A DNA stretch of 6,167 nucleotides, from assembly GCA_049275655.1 (NCBI GenBank), contig JBASUY010000008.1:1-6167 (forward strand), written 5' to 3'. Source of the stretch: Sherwoodlollariibacterium sp049275655 (GTDB lineage Bacteria; Omnitrophota; Gorgyraeia; Gygaellales; Profunditerraquicolaceae). Under the pieces are notes generated by a model. That model did no database searches. It had not been told where the DNA came from and saw nothing but the letters and a program-made list of their open reading frames with translations. The position numbers were made by a program, and so were the translations under genes. Below, one piece after another: positions 5,916 through 6,167 of the stretch (its first letter is position 1; every line of letters begins with the position of its first letter).

Positions 5916-6167
5916 GGTTAATCTTCTTTCTTACCTCTTTTTCTATTGCATCTGAAAGCTTCTGATTCTCTTTCATCGCCCTTATCGCAGAGTCCCTCCC
6001 TTGACCGATCTTCTCTCCGTTAAAGGATAACCAAGCCCCGGATTTAGTAACCACTTCTAAAGTTACTCCAGCATCCAGTATAGACCCTGCCTTGCCTATC
6101 CCCTCATTATGCAGGATATCAAATACCGCCTCACGGAACGGAGGGGCTACCTTATTTTTAACTACCC
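5908..6167 (-). CDS. recA: RecA recombinase, C-terminal part (5' end beyond the window)
   Basis: The frame ending with TGA at 5908-5910 is open to the right edge and encodes the last 86 residues of RecA, beginning VVKNKVAPPFREAVFDI. RecA forms ATP-dependent filaments on single-stranded DNA, drives homologous recombination and triggers LexA cleavage. The visible part is the end of the core (KNKVAPPFREA) and the small C-terminal domain, with the diagnostic SGAWLSFNGEKIGQGRDSA segment at about residues 45-63 of the fragment. The Walker motifs and DNA-binding loops lie outside. The protein ends in EVRKKINLA, so it lacks the long acidic tail of E. coli RecA that restrains filament formation; short tails occur in other lineages. 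recX follows immediately with an 8-base overlap. Any SOS box and promoter would be outside the window. Confidence 0.97.
   Translation of the reverse strand, partial: VVKNKVAPPFREAVFDILHNEGIGKAGSILDAGVTLEVVTKSGAWLSFNGEKIGQGRDSAIRAMKENQKLSDAIEKEVRKKINLA

Noticed and set aside
5908..6167. SOS (LexA) box or promoter near recA/recX
   Set aside because: The recA promoter would be beyond the right edge, and I saw no convincing LexA-type palindrome in the recA-recX overlap.

Overview
This 6.2 kb window is one compact gene block in which every supported gene lies on the minus strand, so transcription runs from high to low coordinates. In transcriptional order it holds: the 3' end of recA (cut by the right edge), recX, alaS, hisD, hisB, hisA, and the start of a predicted coiled-coil lipoprotein gene (cut by the left edge). 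Gaps between genes are at most 28 bases. Two junctions overlap (recA/recX by 8 bases, recX/alaS by 19). No convincing promoter or terminator is visible, so the block could be read as a single polycistronic unit whose promoter lies beyond the right edge.

The organism is a bacterium with an AT-rich genome. The proteins are rich in lysine and isoleucine, AGG/AGA is common for arginine, and the coding strand is purine-rich, which leaves the given strand visibly pyrimidine-rich. A lipoprotein with a lipobox implies a cell envelope with lipid-anchored proteins. I suspect an uncultivated Gram-negative-type lineage such as Omnitrophota (former OP3), from general protein style only and with low confidence.

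Right part (about 2872-6167): recA-recX-alaS is a widely conserved gene order. RecA is the recombinase, RecX its modulator, and AlaS charges and proofreads tRNA-Ala. Left-centre (269-2843): three histidine-biosynthesis genes, hisD (the last two oxidation steps), hisB (imidazoleglycerol-phosphate dehydratase domain only) and hisA (the isomerase). hisG, hisC, hisH, hisF and hisI/E are absent here, so the pathway must be completed elsewhere. Left edge (1-250): a lipoprotein of unknown function, 18 bases after hisA.

Most of the window is ordinary housekeeping content, and I see no defence system, mobile element, CRISPR array or RNA gene. The two observations most worth following are an intact HisB in which two conserved metal-binding histidines appear replaced (D157 and T169), and a heptanucleotide tandem repeat at the alaS-hisD junction that supplies the alaS stop codon, carries stops in all three frames and merges into the hisD ribosome binding site.
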